DNA of 64,000 nt from Litomosoides sigmodontis (lineage: Eukaryota; Nematoda; Chromadorea; Rhabditida; Onchocercidae), in assembly GCA_963070105.1 (NCBI GenBank), contig OY718808.1, forward strand, positions 9,913,898 to 9,977,897. Reading direction: 5' to 3'. Every line of letters starts with the position of its first letter. Within the stretch, counting starts at the first letter, position 1. A program made the translations under genes and the position numbers. The notes beneath the pieces are model-generated. The model saw only the letters and a program-made list of their open reading frames with translations. It was not told where the DNA came from and did not search any database. Positions 34,601-47,022 of the stretch are shown here, in pieces.

Positions 34601-36947
34601 CACGCCAGTCACGGAAGCAACGCTCCCCGAAAAAAAGGAAGAAAACTGAGATGGGCAGAGCGATATCTCTGTACTGAACTAAATCATCCATTCATCGTTC
34701 ATCGTTAGCCATACAGTTATTGATCGATACTCTTTACTTACACAATGGCACCGAAATTGATCGCCCTGTGCTAGAGATGAGTTATTGATTTGCGTCAACT
34801 GTATAATCGCAGTCTCCAGCTCTGCTGTCGAGAATAAAGAAAATTTGTATTTCACCTGCTAAATTAAATTAATCACTTAACTGTAAACAAATAAATGTTT
34901 ACGAGTTTTTCTACGTCTCTACTAACGTTTGTGCAATTTCACAATTTCAAAGTTTTCATAAGCATGTTTTTCAGCTCCTCTGCTATCGAATACTGTATAT
35001 AAGCAGCAATTCTAAATGCACGATGCAAGCAAGCGCTGTAATGTGGGTGAGACGCAATTTTACGTGTTTTAAAGTCGTACAACCCGTTAGATTAAATTTT
35101 GCCTGTGTCCATCTTTATTAACTTTCTGGTACACACACACATGTATGGGGTGATCAATATGTAGATGAGTTCACTGACGGTGCTGAACCAAAGTTTATGA
35201 GTATAAGTCAATGATAATCAACAATCCCGTAATATATATGCACGAATAAAGTAGAAGCGTAGAATACATTGATGATCCATCAGATATTCGCACTTATCTT
35301 ATCCAAATCCAATAGTGAAACAATGAAGAATTTTTCCGGAAAGAAAGAGCAAAAAAGGATGACGGGGAAAGAAGAAGTGATGATAAACAATAAGAGTAAA
35401 CATTAGGAGGGAATGTCGAGTATCCACTTACGGATTTCACGAAGGTATTTGTTTGCAATCTTTGGTGCTCTTTAAAAATATTTCGAGAACGAAGATAACT
35501 AACTGTATCATTTTCGACAGATTTATTTATCGATGACTTCTTAGTTTGTGGAGAAAGGCTCGTTGGAAATCGGTCAAACAAAAGTAATTAATTGGTAGAA
35601 AAAGGAAGAAACAGTTCGCTTTTCAAAACTATCAACAGTGTATAAAACCTGAACTGCGCCAATTTGTGTATAAATAATCATAGCATATTCATTATTCCCT
35701 GACGACATTATCTAATGCGATAGAATACTTGTTTTTCGGAACAAAAAAGTACTAAGTGACCACCTACCTATCCATTGTTTTTCGCTATTTCATTCAATCT
35801 ACCTATTTGTCGATATGTGAAACAAACAAATTTAAATTGAAAAAAAAAGGAAAAAAGAACAAATGATAGTTTCCTCCGGTACGGACGGTACAAAACACAG
35901 ATGTATATAATACAAATACCTGACTTTCATTAAATAAGATATTACTTTGCTAACAAAACAAAGAAAAGTGAATAAAACAAGACTTGGGTGTAAATATGAC
36001 TGGTAAAAAAAGATAATGTAACCCGGTCAAAGATAGTTAACAATCGTAATAACATGAAGACGATAACGATGGAGATATAGTGCACAGAATAAAAATCTCA
36101 TTGAAGTGGACACGTACAAACATTATAGAATAAGAATATACATGTGTATTTATAAAGTTAACAATTTATGAAGATATTACCGTGGAAATATAATTCCCTT
36201 TAGGAAATCTTTTCTTTCAGTAAAGGAAAAAAAATCAATTATGCAAGTATGCATAATAGTGTACACTAAATGTCGAATGCACTACTATTCTACATTGAAT
36301 CTAAAGAATTGCTTCGAAGAAACCCCTACATCTATCCACAACATCCAATTTCTACTGCAGCCTTTCACGATTTCATTGAAAAGACAGATGCTTGCATGCA
36401 TATATTTAACATTTACACGTTTTGCTAATGAGTTCCAGTCTGAGAAAATAGTTCGATTTTCAAGAAAATTTAAAATGATAGTACAGAAGGAGTGAAATAA
36501 GTTGGTAGAAATATGAATGAGGGAAGCGCGCGCTCCTTTTGCCTCATTTTTTTTCTAAATTTAGATCAGTTTTTCGATTTTGTCTATATTTGTATATGAT
36601 GAATAAGATAACAAAGTACATTAGAGAGGATGAAACTTATGGAATATCCAAGCCTAAACTATACGGCCTTTTTCCCTGCAAAGTAAATTTCATACAAAAC
36701 CCATCATTAGAAAAAAAGAAAAAACAAAAAGAAGCTGACGCAGAAAGCTCTGTAAAAACCACCTAAAGCGATCCGTTCACACAAAGACAAGGGAGAGAAA
36801 GAGGGAAGAGTGAAGAAAAGAACAGAGGATTGGATGAGCTTCAACTCAATCAAATCAAAAAAGAATCAAAGGAAAATCAGATGAGAACAAGGACAAACCA
36901 AAGACAATCGACAATCCCTTATGATCGTTAAAAAGATGGCAACCACT
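31660..36947. other. Intergenic region with a GC-richer island near 34 kb
   Basis: About 5.3 kb. From about 33.95 to 34.7 kb the DNA is richer in GC and in CT/GA tracts than anything nearby, resembling a promoter or 5' untranslated region, but no coding exon can be defended. A minus-strand open frame at 35432-35581 ends in a good GTAAGT donor yet has no acceptor or ATG. The remainder is AT-rich. A (GA)n tract lies at about 33825-33838. Confidence 0.45.
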
Positions 36948-39900
36948 TCAGCGATGCTTTTTTGTTCGCTGTTTCGACGAGATGCGACGACAGCGTTTCA
37001 CTTGTTGATTTCTCTTTCCCGTCGGTTTCTTCGTTTCAACCTTTTGCTGTTTGCAGTCGTAAATGCGACGGCAGAAGTACACCTAAATTAATAAAGGCTT
37101 AAATGTTACGAGAGCAAAAGTTAGATAGGATGTAGGAAATCCGAAAATTTAAACTCTAACTTCACATATTCATGGGGAAATGATAGAATTAGAACTGATC
37201 AGAATAATTTCTTTCTAACTGAAATGAATTAATTTAACAATAGAACTTGTTCAAATTAAAATTGAATTGACTTACCAGTTCAAGTGGTGTATCATCGCGC
37301 GGAAGATACATTCGTCGTGGATAATCATCTTCGCCTTTCTTCCACAGTAAGTCTTCTTCACTTACACGTTGCGCTAGTGGATATGCGTCATTTCTTGTTT
37401 CCGCCATAAATCTATATTTAAAAAAGAAATTAAACAACCCCTTCAATTATACTGAAAAATCAAGAAACATAATGTGGATACAACATTAAGATATAGGATA
37501 TTTTTAGTTCAAGAAGCTTAATTTCCAATACTTGCATGCAACACAGAAATATGAGATTACTGCCGATACAAAAGTTCTGGTTGCGTATGAAAGTAAAACT
37601 TACCGGCCATATTCATTATATGTCAGCACCCAAACGATTTCGTCTACAGCATCAAGCGCTATAACATCCATATGTTTTGAAGCGAGCAACTCACGCTCGA
37701 ATACCGGTGGTACTAATGAACTTTTAACTTGAGTTGGGGTGTAGTACCACAGCACTGACGCTAACGGTGCTCCTGAAATTGAACTTTTCTTTTCTAAATT
37801 GATTTTCACCAAGCGATAAACTTAGACTTAATTCTCAGTTTATTTCTATTCAATTTCATTTATGCCTACGGCTCAATTTTCCAACAATTTTTTTGCCTGT
37901 TTCTTGATCACTGAACAGACGACAAATGCATGCAAAATTCGGTTCACCACCAACGGCATTTACAAGTACTGAATCACGAAGTCTTAGGAGATCACCAGTC
38001 TTGGAATGTATAGCCTGCGGATAGCACAGTCGTGTGGTCGACTGCTTTTCATGGAAGAAATACTGCAAAACATCGATATTTTTTTGCAAAAATTTTATCA
38101 GCAAAATCTGCAAAATCACTATGAAATTTTAGCATTTCGACGAAAGTAGGATATTTCCTTTTACAATAGTTGAACGAAAATCGCTGTAAATTTTTAGCTT
38201 ACATCAATGTAAACGGAACTCTCATATGGTGGCCCTATTAGTTTCCAATTCGAATTGAAATTGTTCCTTCGAATTCGCGATGAACCCCGTCTTTTGCCCA
38301 TTTTTGTTATAACTGTGAATCCATTCGATCCACTGGAAGTACTGGCTCGGCTACTACTCGTGCCTGACCAATGACGAGGTCGTACTGAGCTATTTGTCAG
38401 ATCTTCCAACGTTACCATCAAATCATTATTCAGCAACCCATCTATTTCGGCCTTAAATAGTAGCGACAGGCATTCTTTTGCACACTTTTCAATCATCCCA
38501 CTATCTTTGTTACTCTCGTTTCAATTGGTTTTCATCAAAATTAAAAGTTCTTGAATTGGCCGAAAATTTTCTAAAATTTCATAGGTTACACAAAATTTGA
38601 AACTTATCTTTTACCCATAACTTGTCCAGAAAATTAAGCACACAAACAATATCACATTCATACATACGTGTACACAAAAGAAACCTTTACGCGTTTGCTG
38701 TGTAATTTCGTTTCTTTTTTATCATCCTTGGATTGTAACCGTTTCCGTTTCAAACTCTCATTTAGTTGTGTAGGACAGGAAATATTCTCTACCGAAAATG
38801 TTTTGTCAACAGTAAAGTTGGTCGAAAGCTTTCTCGACTTGCTTGGCCTTGACTTCTTCAGAATTGATTTCCTGTTATTAGCTGATTTCGTAGCTGCCAT
38901 TCTTATAGTAAAACCGTGATTGATAACTTTGGTGGAATTATTATTAATAACAGTACTGTTAGCAACAGTGATCTTTGATATGCTCGCTGCGACAGTAGAT
39001 GAACGTAGTATACGTCTCGGACGATCTTCTTCTTCAAACCGTCTCAGCAGTTTCGGATCGAGTGATGGCGTAAGTGATCGTTTGAATGTTGGAGTTGCTG
39101 AGCGTTCCCGTGAGGAAATATCTTTTTCCTTTATTTTTCGTTTCTTCTCTTTACCAGTGTTTCGATTCAAATATTTCGTTACTTCTTCATCGTATGATGG
39201 CGATGATTTTTTGTTGTGTACGGCACCATTCAATGAATATGTGTCCTTCTGGAAGACGAAAGAACTGATTAGGTATTTTATCTAATAATTCCATTATATT
39301 AGCAGAAATGAATCGACAAGTTCTACTCATAACATTTTTGCTGATATAAAAAAACCACACATTTATACTCTATCAAATTAGCTAGCATTTACTAACACTA
39401 TTGTAAAAAGAATGAAAAATAGTTGAAACGATAATAATGTAAAACAAATTCTTCAATGTGACAAAAAACATGAAATCCTGAAAACTTAGAAATTTCATAA
39501 AAATAAAAATAATGAAAATTAATTGGTTTCAAAAGTTGTACAAATAAAAAAGGCAAGAAAAATACATTTTGATGTGATAAATTGCCTTTCTTGTTGTTGT
39601 TCTTACTTCTGCAATTCACTTCGGTTGCCACAATATTTCCAAACACCGAATCGCCGATTTTCAAACTTTTCAATATATTAATCTAAAGTTTAAAAAAAGT
39701 TGCGAAATATCTGAATAAACAGTCGTGATCTTCTATTCCTAGAACATCACAAATTTTCAAAAAAAAAATGAAGTTTCGCACATCCTAACAACAAAATTGA
39801 TTAATTATATGAAAAGAGAGAAAGAGAGAGAGAGAGAGAAATGGAACTGAAGAAGTCAGAGACTGGAGAGCAAAACTAGTGATAGCTTCGCATTATTACA

Positions 39901-42900
39901 ATAAAAATAACAATTGCTTCTTGAAAGAAAATTAATATTACCTTAGGCTAATCGCTAAAATACCCTATCAGTACATCCTCTAAGTGCGGAATTATAATTA
40001 GTGATGGACAAAAACTGAGGTAATGAAGTCAGTAAATTTCTGAGAGGACAAAGAGCACGGCAGCGAAGTGAGCACATAGCAAATACTAAAATCAATCGGT
40101 AAATGAATAATTTTTTAGTTAAATTTCATTTGTAGTTGAAAATGTAATTGAAATGAGAAGAGAAAGTATTAAGCAAGGGAGTGACAAGTCAGTTACTTCG
40201 ACATATATTCGACACAACGAAAAGTCACAGAAAGATTCATAGTTACTAGGAATTTCAATTACATATCAGCGAAATTGTGATTCAACAGAAGACCGGAGAG
40301 TATTACTATTAACGAATATACGTCCGATTAGATAGAACATGACAGTGTGAGAAAAATTAAAAATTTTCTCTTTGAAATTACTGAAATTAAAGCGTCATCA
40401 CGAAGCTACAATAACAATTTACTGGAGGAAATGTATGTGAGAAAGCTGAAAGAAAGGCAAACAAACAAAAAGCAATCCTCTAAAGCTTATGTAAAAGCAA
40501 GTTAAATCAATCGAAATCGATCGCTCGCTGATAATTCCTTCGAGCTAATAAGCCAGCGAAATTGTTACTGCCGCCCCATTTCATTGCGCTTACCAAAATG
40601 GAAGTGTGCGGCTCTAGCTCCTAGTGCACGAGACAGCAAAAGTAATAATGTGATAGCTAAAAAATCCATAAGCCAAGAATGAAAATCAAAGTACAGACCA
40701 CTTAGTATTAATAAGACACGAGTGATGCTGACAACACGACCAGGATGGATGGATGGATAACGGATGGAGATTGCTGATAAAGAAACGAGAGAGTTTTCGA
40801 AAATGAGTCCATGATAGAAGAACATATATATAACACATTTGAAATGAGTAAAAATTTTAATTATAACTTAGGCTGACATTTGGTATATTTCGAAAAAAAT
40901 TTGAAAAACTGAACGAACAAACGTCTAATGAAATTCGTCAAGTGCGCTCGTACTGGCATGTTAATGTCAGCAAAGTGGAGCTCCAAGAAAAAAAAAATGC
41001 CATTGCTGATTGATTCTGATGACATTAAGGTGGGGTGCGATGAACTTTTTTTTCACTATTATTGGAAATTTTCGCTTGCAAATTTCTACCTATCAAGTGA
41101 AAGCTGAAAATAATCGTCGAACATTGACTGATCCAGAATGATTTCCTAGCGAGAAATCGAAATGTGAAGATAAACCTTTCTCTCTCTCTCTGCAAGAGTG
41201 AAATGCATAATTGAATAGGACAAACAAACATCTGAGAAGTTTTGTATTGCAGCACTTCTGGTAGATGGGAGGACTGACTTGACGACGTACGGCAAAGTGA
41301 AGATAAACAACCGACTATATCTCTTACCGCATTGTTTTCAATTACTGACCAAAGGTTATACCCGTTTTGACTCATCTAACATCATCAACAATGATCACCG
41401 TATCCTATCATTCTCGCTCACTTCGTCTACTTCATTCCATTCTATCTTATCTTATCTCATCTTATCTAACTCCTCTCTCCCGACCTGTCCGTCCACACGC
41501 ATACTTTCGTCAGAAGTGAAGCATGAAAATGTATGTATGAAAACAAGACGAACTTATGAAATTAGTCGATTTCCTGAAGAACGAATTAAAATTCGATTTA
41601 CTTAGCTTAGCACAAATTGAATTTCGCTCCGAATTCATGAGCAACTTTGATGGATGACAACGATGTTTTGCAGTAATTTCGGGAAAACCGGTGCAAGCAT
41701 TAACTACTATCCAATATTTCTTTAATTAATTGTCATAGATGAAACAAAATTTCCGTAAAATTTATTTTTGAACAAATGAGACAACGAACAATTTGTCATT
41801 TTTTCGTTACACTTTTTACTCCTCCACAGAATTTCACTATATGTAAATACAAGCACTTTTTTACATTATCAGCACGAATCATTCTAGCAAATTAACTGAT
41901 AACAGTCTTTGCTTGTCTGTCAATGATATTCAGTAAACTACCATAAAGCACTGATAACATAGCAATGTCACACTAGCACCTAACTGAATCGTAGCTTTAG
42001 ATGTCAAATAATGCTGTACGTAAGAAAAGACAGCTAAAATCTCTACTACACTTACAAATAAAAGAACCATGCAATTCATGGGAAAAGGAAGGTACAAGAG
42101 ATTCCAACATGCAACCTCACATCAACTGAATACCCTCATATCAACTGGCAAAGTGTTTCCCGACAGAGATCAACGGGAATTTCGGAGTAAAGGGGTCATT
42201 TCGGTACCAAAGGTACTTTCCCATCAATGGTCAACAGGAAGCTTCGAGACATCTCATAAGATATTTCTCTGTTGACGATGCTTCTCAAGTATCGTTACAC
42301 TGATAATTACAAACACTGAACCTTCGTTTCTACATCATCTGTCGCATAAAGCTCCCAGCTATCAGTCACGTAGAAATGCTGTGGAAAAAGAAGGAAAACA
42401 AATTTCGAAGAGAAAGAGAAACAAAAGGGAAGAACGAACAAACTGTCACAATTATTAATGGAAACGACACACTTTGCTTAGGTATTTATCGACAGACGTA
42501 AAGAGCACAGTTAAATGCTTAAATTAATAATTTCATAAATTTATAAAAAACCATTGAACGCTGCATTCGTAAATTTTGGAAAAAAAGCACCGAAATAAGG
42601 AAAAGATTTTCCCAAAAATGTATAACTTTTATAGGAGTTAAAATTGAAAGATTCACTTTTTCAAATTGAAATATTTCAAACTAGCAGTTACGAGGCTAAA
42701 AAAGCAAAAAAAAAACCGAAATTCCAAGAAGAAATACAAACCTCTTCACCTGATACTTTAACTTCAACTATACTATCCTCTTCTCCATCCGCTTCATCAC
42801 ACAGAGGCTTGTTAGCGTCGGTAGTTGTCGTCGAGTTTGAAAATAATGTTTCAATTTTTGTAAAATCAAATGCGGGTGTTTCTGATGATGCTGTTATTTT

Positions 42901-43677
42901 TACGGACTTCTTTCGACCCTGATCATCTGATTTATGATATCTGGAAGATGTGTTAATATTTTGCATCCAAATGGCCATGGACTTCTAACTGATCGCACTA
43001 ATCTCGAACCAATACAAAACACATTCAGGCCAAATATCAGAAATAGCAGAAATATGTATGAAATTTTAATCCAAAAAAAAAACCCGTAATTTTCAGAATA
43101 TGACATATTCTAACTCCTATTACTCTGAGAATGAACAAATTCAACTTCAGCTCAAATTTTGTATATTCTATCCACCTGAACTAAATTTCATTGCAAGCTA
43201 AATGTTGAATAACAAAAGAATTACTAAAGAAAAGCTAAGCAAAGTCAAGGAAGGACAATTCTCGACAAAAGATACATGTTATTTCTGAAATATCTCATCG
43301 GAAATAAAACACACTCGGTAAATTCGATAGCATCTTATTCGAAATGGAATTAATAAGAGGAAGTAAACGTAAAAAAATACCTATTCTTATCAATAACTGA
43401 TGTTTTATTGGATATTTGCACCATTTCGGCCCAATCCTGCACTGTTGGTTCGTTGGTCAAGTGCAGTTTGTCCTTATCATTTTCATCAACAAACAGGAAC
43501 TGTTGATTGTGCTGTTCCGGTTGATTCCGTTTCATACTAGTACTTCTCTCTTCGGTAATAACCAAATTATGGGTAAAATCGACGGCTCCTGCCACTGTCG
43601 ATGTTGGCACTGTTGCTGTTGTTAACATCTCTTCACCACACACTTCCCTTTCCTCTCTTTTTTCTTCCTCTTTTTCA
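36948..43677 (-). CDS. BAH-domain chromatin protein (BAHD1/BAHCC1/TNRC18-like), 5' incomplete
   Basis: Exons on the minus strand: 43677-43381, 42940-42742, 42378-42322, 39682-39607, 39248-38685, about 38490-38203, 38062-37870, 37772-37604, 37411-37276 and 37082-36948 (stop). Most phases agree; the joins 39607/39248 and 38685/38490 do not, so a small exon or different boundary is missing there. The C-terminal third is a BAH domain: NWKLIGPP, DLLRLRDSVLV, LASVLWYYTPTQ, ELLASKHMDVIALDAVD, VWVLTYNEYGR and LELVYFCRRIYDCK, closely following the SLLWYYRPEH, FASRH, CYVLTF.EYCR and LVFLCRHVYD blocks of the human BAHD1 group. The middle is basic, with KIGDSVFGNIVATEVN and RKSILKKSRPSK. BAH proteins bind modified histones; a heterochromatin role is inferred. 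The 5' end is not found. Confidence 0.75.
38685..39248 (-). other. Basic exon of the BAH gene with SILK and RVxF-like motifs
   Basis: 188-codon exon without cysteine-rich or globular features. It encodes ERSATPTFKRSLTPSLDPK, then NRKSILKKSRPSKSRKLS and ends KRVK at the AAAG|GTTTCT donor. If the donor were not used, the frame would read KRVKVSF, a perfect RVxF motif. SILK followed by RVxF is the canonical order in PP1 partners. The SILK string is seen; PP1 binding is inference, and the RVxF depends on splicing. Confidence 0.5.
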
Positions 43678-46600
43678 CTTTAAAAAGATAACGGTAAGAA
43701 AGTAAGTGATAATGCAGAGAGTTTTCAACGATACGTTTGAAAATTAATTTCGAATAATACAGAAATTCATTTGCGCGACTGTACTACAAAATATAACATT
43801 TATTTCAAAATCAGAATTGAAATCTTCCGATTTTATTTGACGATTTAGATAAAAATTTCGTCTAGATAACAACACAAGGAGATAAAGATGGATAGAGGAG
43901 AGCGAGGGTAAGATATGTGAACGAAATACTAGCAGTGAAAGAGAAAAATAAGTCTTTTCAAAAAGGCTCACCCTAAAAAATATTGACTCAATTCAGCAGC
44001 CAATAGTGAAGAGAAAAAAGGAAGGACCTTTTTAACATCCGAATGAATTGATTCTAATCATTCCACTAAAGCTAATATAAAATTCCGCATTGTGTTACTT
44101 AAATTAGTTCTAATTGGTTAACGGCTCTTCATAACCCCAATTCCAAGTAACTTTGCAATTATGTCAAAGAAAATATAAAACAAAGTGATGAGAGCATCTT
44201 GAAATCAGAGGAAAGAGAAGGAAAATTATAGTTTCGGCCATTTTTAGAATCACAAGCATAATTTCATTAAATTGCTCCGAACTTCAGTACTACGAAGCTT
44301 ACGAAGTTATAACTGTGCAACACTCCTCGCACAATCACTGCTTCGCAGTAATAAGCTATCGCTTAATTTCAATGCACCCCGAAATACTCCCTTACTTAAA
44401 TAAGGTTCGACACAAATTCCCATGCCTCAAAAACGTTTCAAAGAGTCGACAGAGCAGAGTAATGAGTAAAGCACAAAATTTCCAGCAAGTTATCGTATGA
44501 GTAAAACAGCAGGAGAGAAAAAAGAATCTTACAAGTGCGAGTGGTGTTGCTGAAAATGCGCTTGAATAAAGATTTTGCACATTTTTTTTCTATACACTTT
44601 AATGCATCAAAAGTTAATTCGGTAATTTTTGTTCTTGCGAAAATCAAATATATTCCTCTTCATCCCTTTTGCCCTATCGTAACCTATTCTATCTACCTCC
44701 TTGTCCGCCCGCCTACCTGTCCGACCTGACTTGCCCGTCCGCGTCATTTCCTCATTTCATTTCGATGGATGGATGGAAAGAGAAGTGATGATAAACAACA
44801 GTGCACAGTGTAAGCGTGGAGAAGGAGAAGGCAGTGTAGCCAGATAAAGGATAGCCTAAAATGATTAAGTGGAAGATAAATGTCAACGGAATAAATACAA
44901 TTAAAGTTTCCTAAAATCATATAGCCCACGGCCCCTTCTGCTCCTATCAAAGGAAGAAAAAAGTCGGCAGAAAAAAGGAAAGGAATGGGAAGAGCGCAGA
45001 TCTCTCTTTTTCTTAAACTGATAAATGCCTTATCTTCATTACAAAGAAACAAGTTAGCAACAATTTATGCGTACTTCTATCAAACGGAAGCAGAAAGGTC
45101 CGTATTACTTATTCACCTCTTCTTTAAATTAAGTAATTAAATATTCAAGTCAATCTTTTCATTAGCGGTGAATAAATAGTTCTTTGACTACTATCTTCAG
45201 AAAGATTTCACCATTTCAGTGCAGTAAATATAAAACCGTCCAGTTGAACCACGTCTTACTGAACTATTCCACCTATATAATATTAAAAATATATGACTCA
45301 ATTATCTCATAGAAAATACGAGGAACAGTGGTTGGACAAAATTGTTACAGATTTCAAAATCGAATAACCTTAATATATTGATAACAATGATAAAGCAACG
45401 ATTAATTAAGTGCTCAACTACCTTCAAAAATAACCGTTATAATATAAGAAGAATGAGGATGCACACAATAGATGAAGTGGAATGAGAAGAATAAAATAAA
45501 AGTACCAAGCAGCGTTACTGATAGCATCGGCAAAATTTCATCACGTAATGTTTATGATGACGATAATGATTGATTGATTGCTTTCTCTACTTCGTCCACA
45601 TGGCATTCAAAAATGAAGAACGAAATTTCAATCATTTTAAATGACATGTCTCGGCTCATGAAAAAACAAGTATGCATGAATTGAAAGTGAATGAGTAACC
45701 ATATGTGTTATAAAAAGCTAAATTATAAGGTAAAAGTTGAGCATTGCGGAGGATTAAATTTTCTCAAACATATCTTACGAAAATGATCACATTTAAGACA
45801 TTGCATGAAGTATTCATAGAATCCACCCATCAAGTTCGTGATTTATTTTTACTCTGAAAATTTTTATACACATATTTTTGGAGTTTCAATATTGATAAAT
45901 CATATTTTTCAATGAAAAACAAACTTTGCCACTTACGATTGAAAGAAAAAAATAATTGAAAATCCTCTTCTGCTCTTCGAAATTTCCCCCTAATTTTTAA
46001 TCTATCATCCTCTTCCGGATTATTTAATCATCAACACGAATATGTTATTCGTATGCCATTAGAGTAATTAACAATGATATGGGTGGAAGCTGAAATTTGT
46101 CATACCAACAAATTTAAAACATGTATAAAGCAATATAATTAGCATAATAAGCACAAATCACAGCAAGAGAATGCTTCTGACGGAAACAAATTCTTCTTTT
46201 AATTTGCGATACACGATGTTTACTTCTCACCGCTAATTTTACTGATAAGTTTAAAAGCACAAAAATTTTAGCATAAAATCTCATTTAATTTCTTTTCGTA
46301 AATTAATTTCTATTATCTCACACAGTGATTGAAATTTCCTACAAAAATCAAAGATGAAAAACAGTATGTCAGTAGTGAAATGAATCAATAGAGTAAAGTG
46401 AGCATGCACGAACGATTTGCAATTACTAGTTAATTAGTCCCACACTCACCTCACATTTTACCTTCACACACTAACTGATTACTTGCCTGCAATATAGTTT
46501 TTAATTCTTTTTTCCACCTCTTTCTCTCCCTCCTTCTCCCATCTATACATATTTCTCTCTCTTCCTTTTTTAAATTGTCCGTGTTGTGTTGCGTTGAAAA

Positions 46601-46875
46601 TCATGAAGGAATTTTAAATTTCATACATTCTACACGGTATTCAAATATTTAATTTCAATCTGACACAACACTCCCCAAATGCATCGGTTTGACATGCAAC
46701 GTGCAAGAACATTGCAGAGAAATGCAATTTACATTAGTGATATACGAATGAATTACATACGTTTTTCAATAGCAATTATTGGGTATACTATTGCAAAAGT
46801 ACCTGCCTGATTCATAGCAATTCCATGCCATTACCCACAACTATCGACAGCTTGCCATCTAATTGTCATTATTAC

Positions 46876-47022
46876 TTGTAAATGCGGCAAAAAGAAAGGA
46901 CGAATTTCCTCGGAAGGGTATCGAAGTCTAAGAGGGTTTCCCTGAAACAGATCTATGGGAAGGAATTGCTTGCTCAAGTACGTGTCCCTTGCTTTCACTT
47001 GCAACATCTTCCCTTTTATCAT
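46876..47022 (-). CDS. Candidate isolated exon, unknown product
   Basis: A 49-codon open segment starting at an ATG and ending at CAA|GTAATA. It encodes GKMLQVKARDTYLSKQFLP and EEIRPFFLPHLQ, which looks protein-like for this AT-rich region. It could be an upstream exon of the BAH gene, but its phase 0 end does not match the phase 2 start of the exon at 43677, so another exon would be needed. No homology recognised. Confidence 0.25.

Noticed and set aside
35432..35581. Minus-strand open segment ending in a GTAAGT donor
   Set aside because: A stop codon lies just upstream with no AG acceptor or ATG between; could be a relic exon but cannot be supported.
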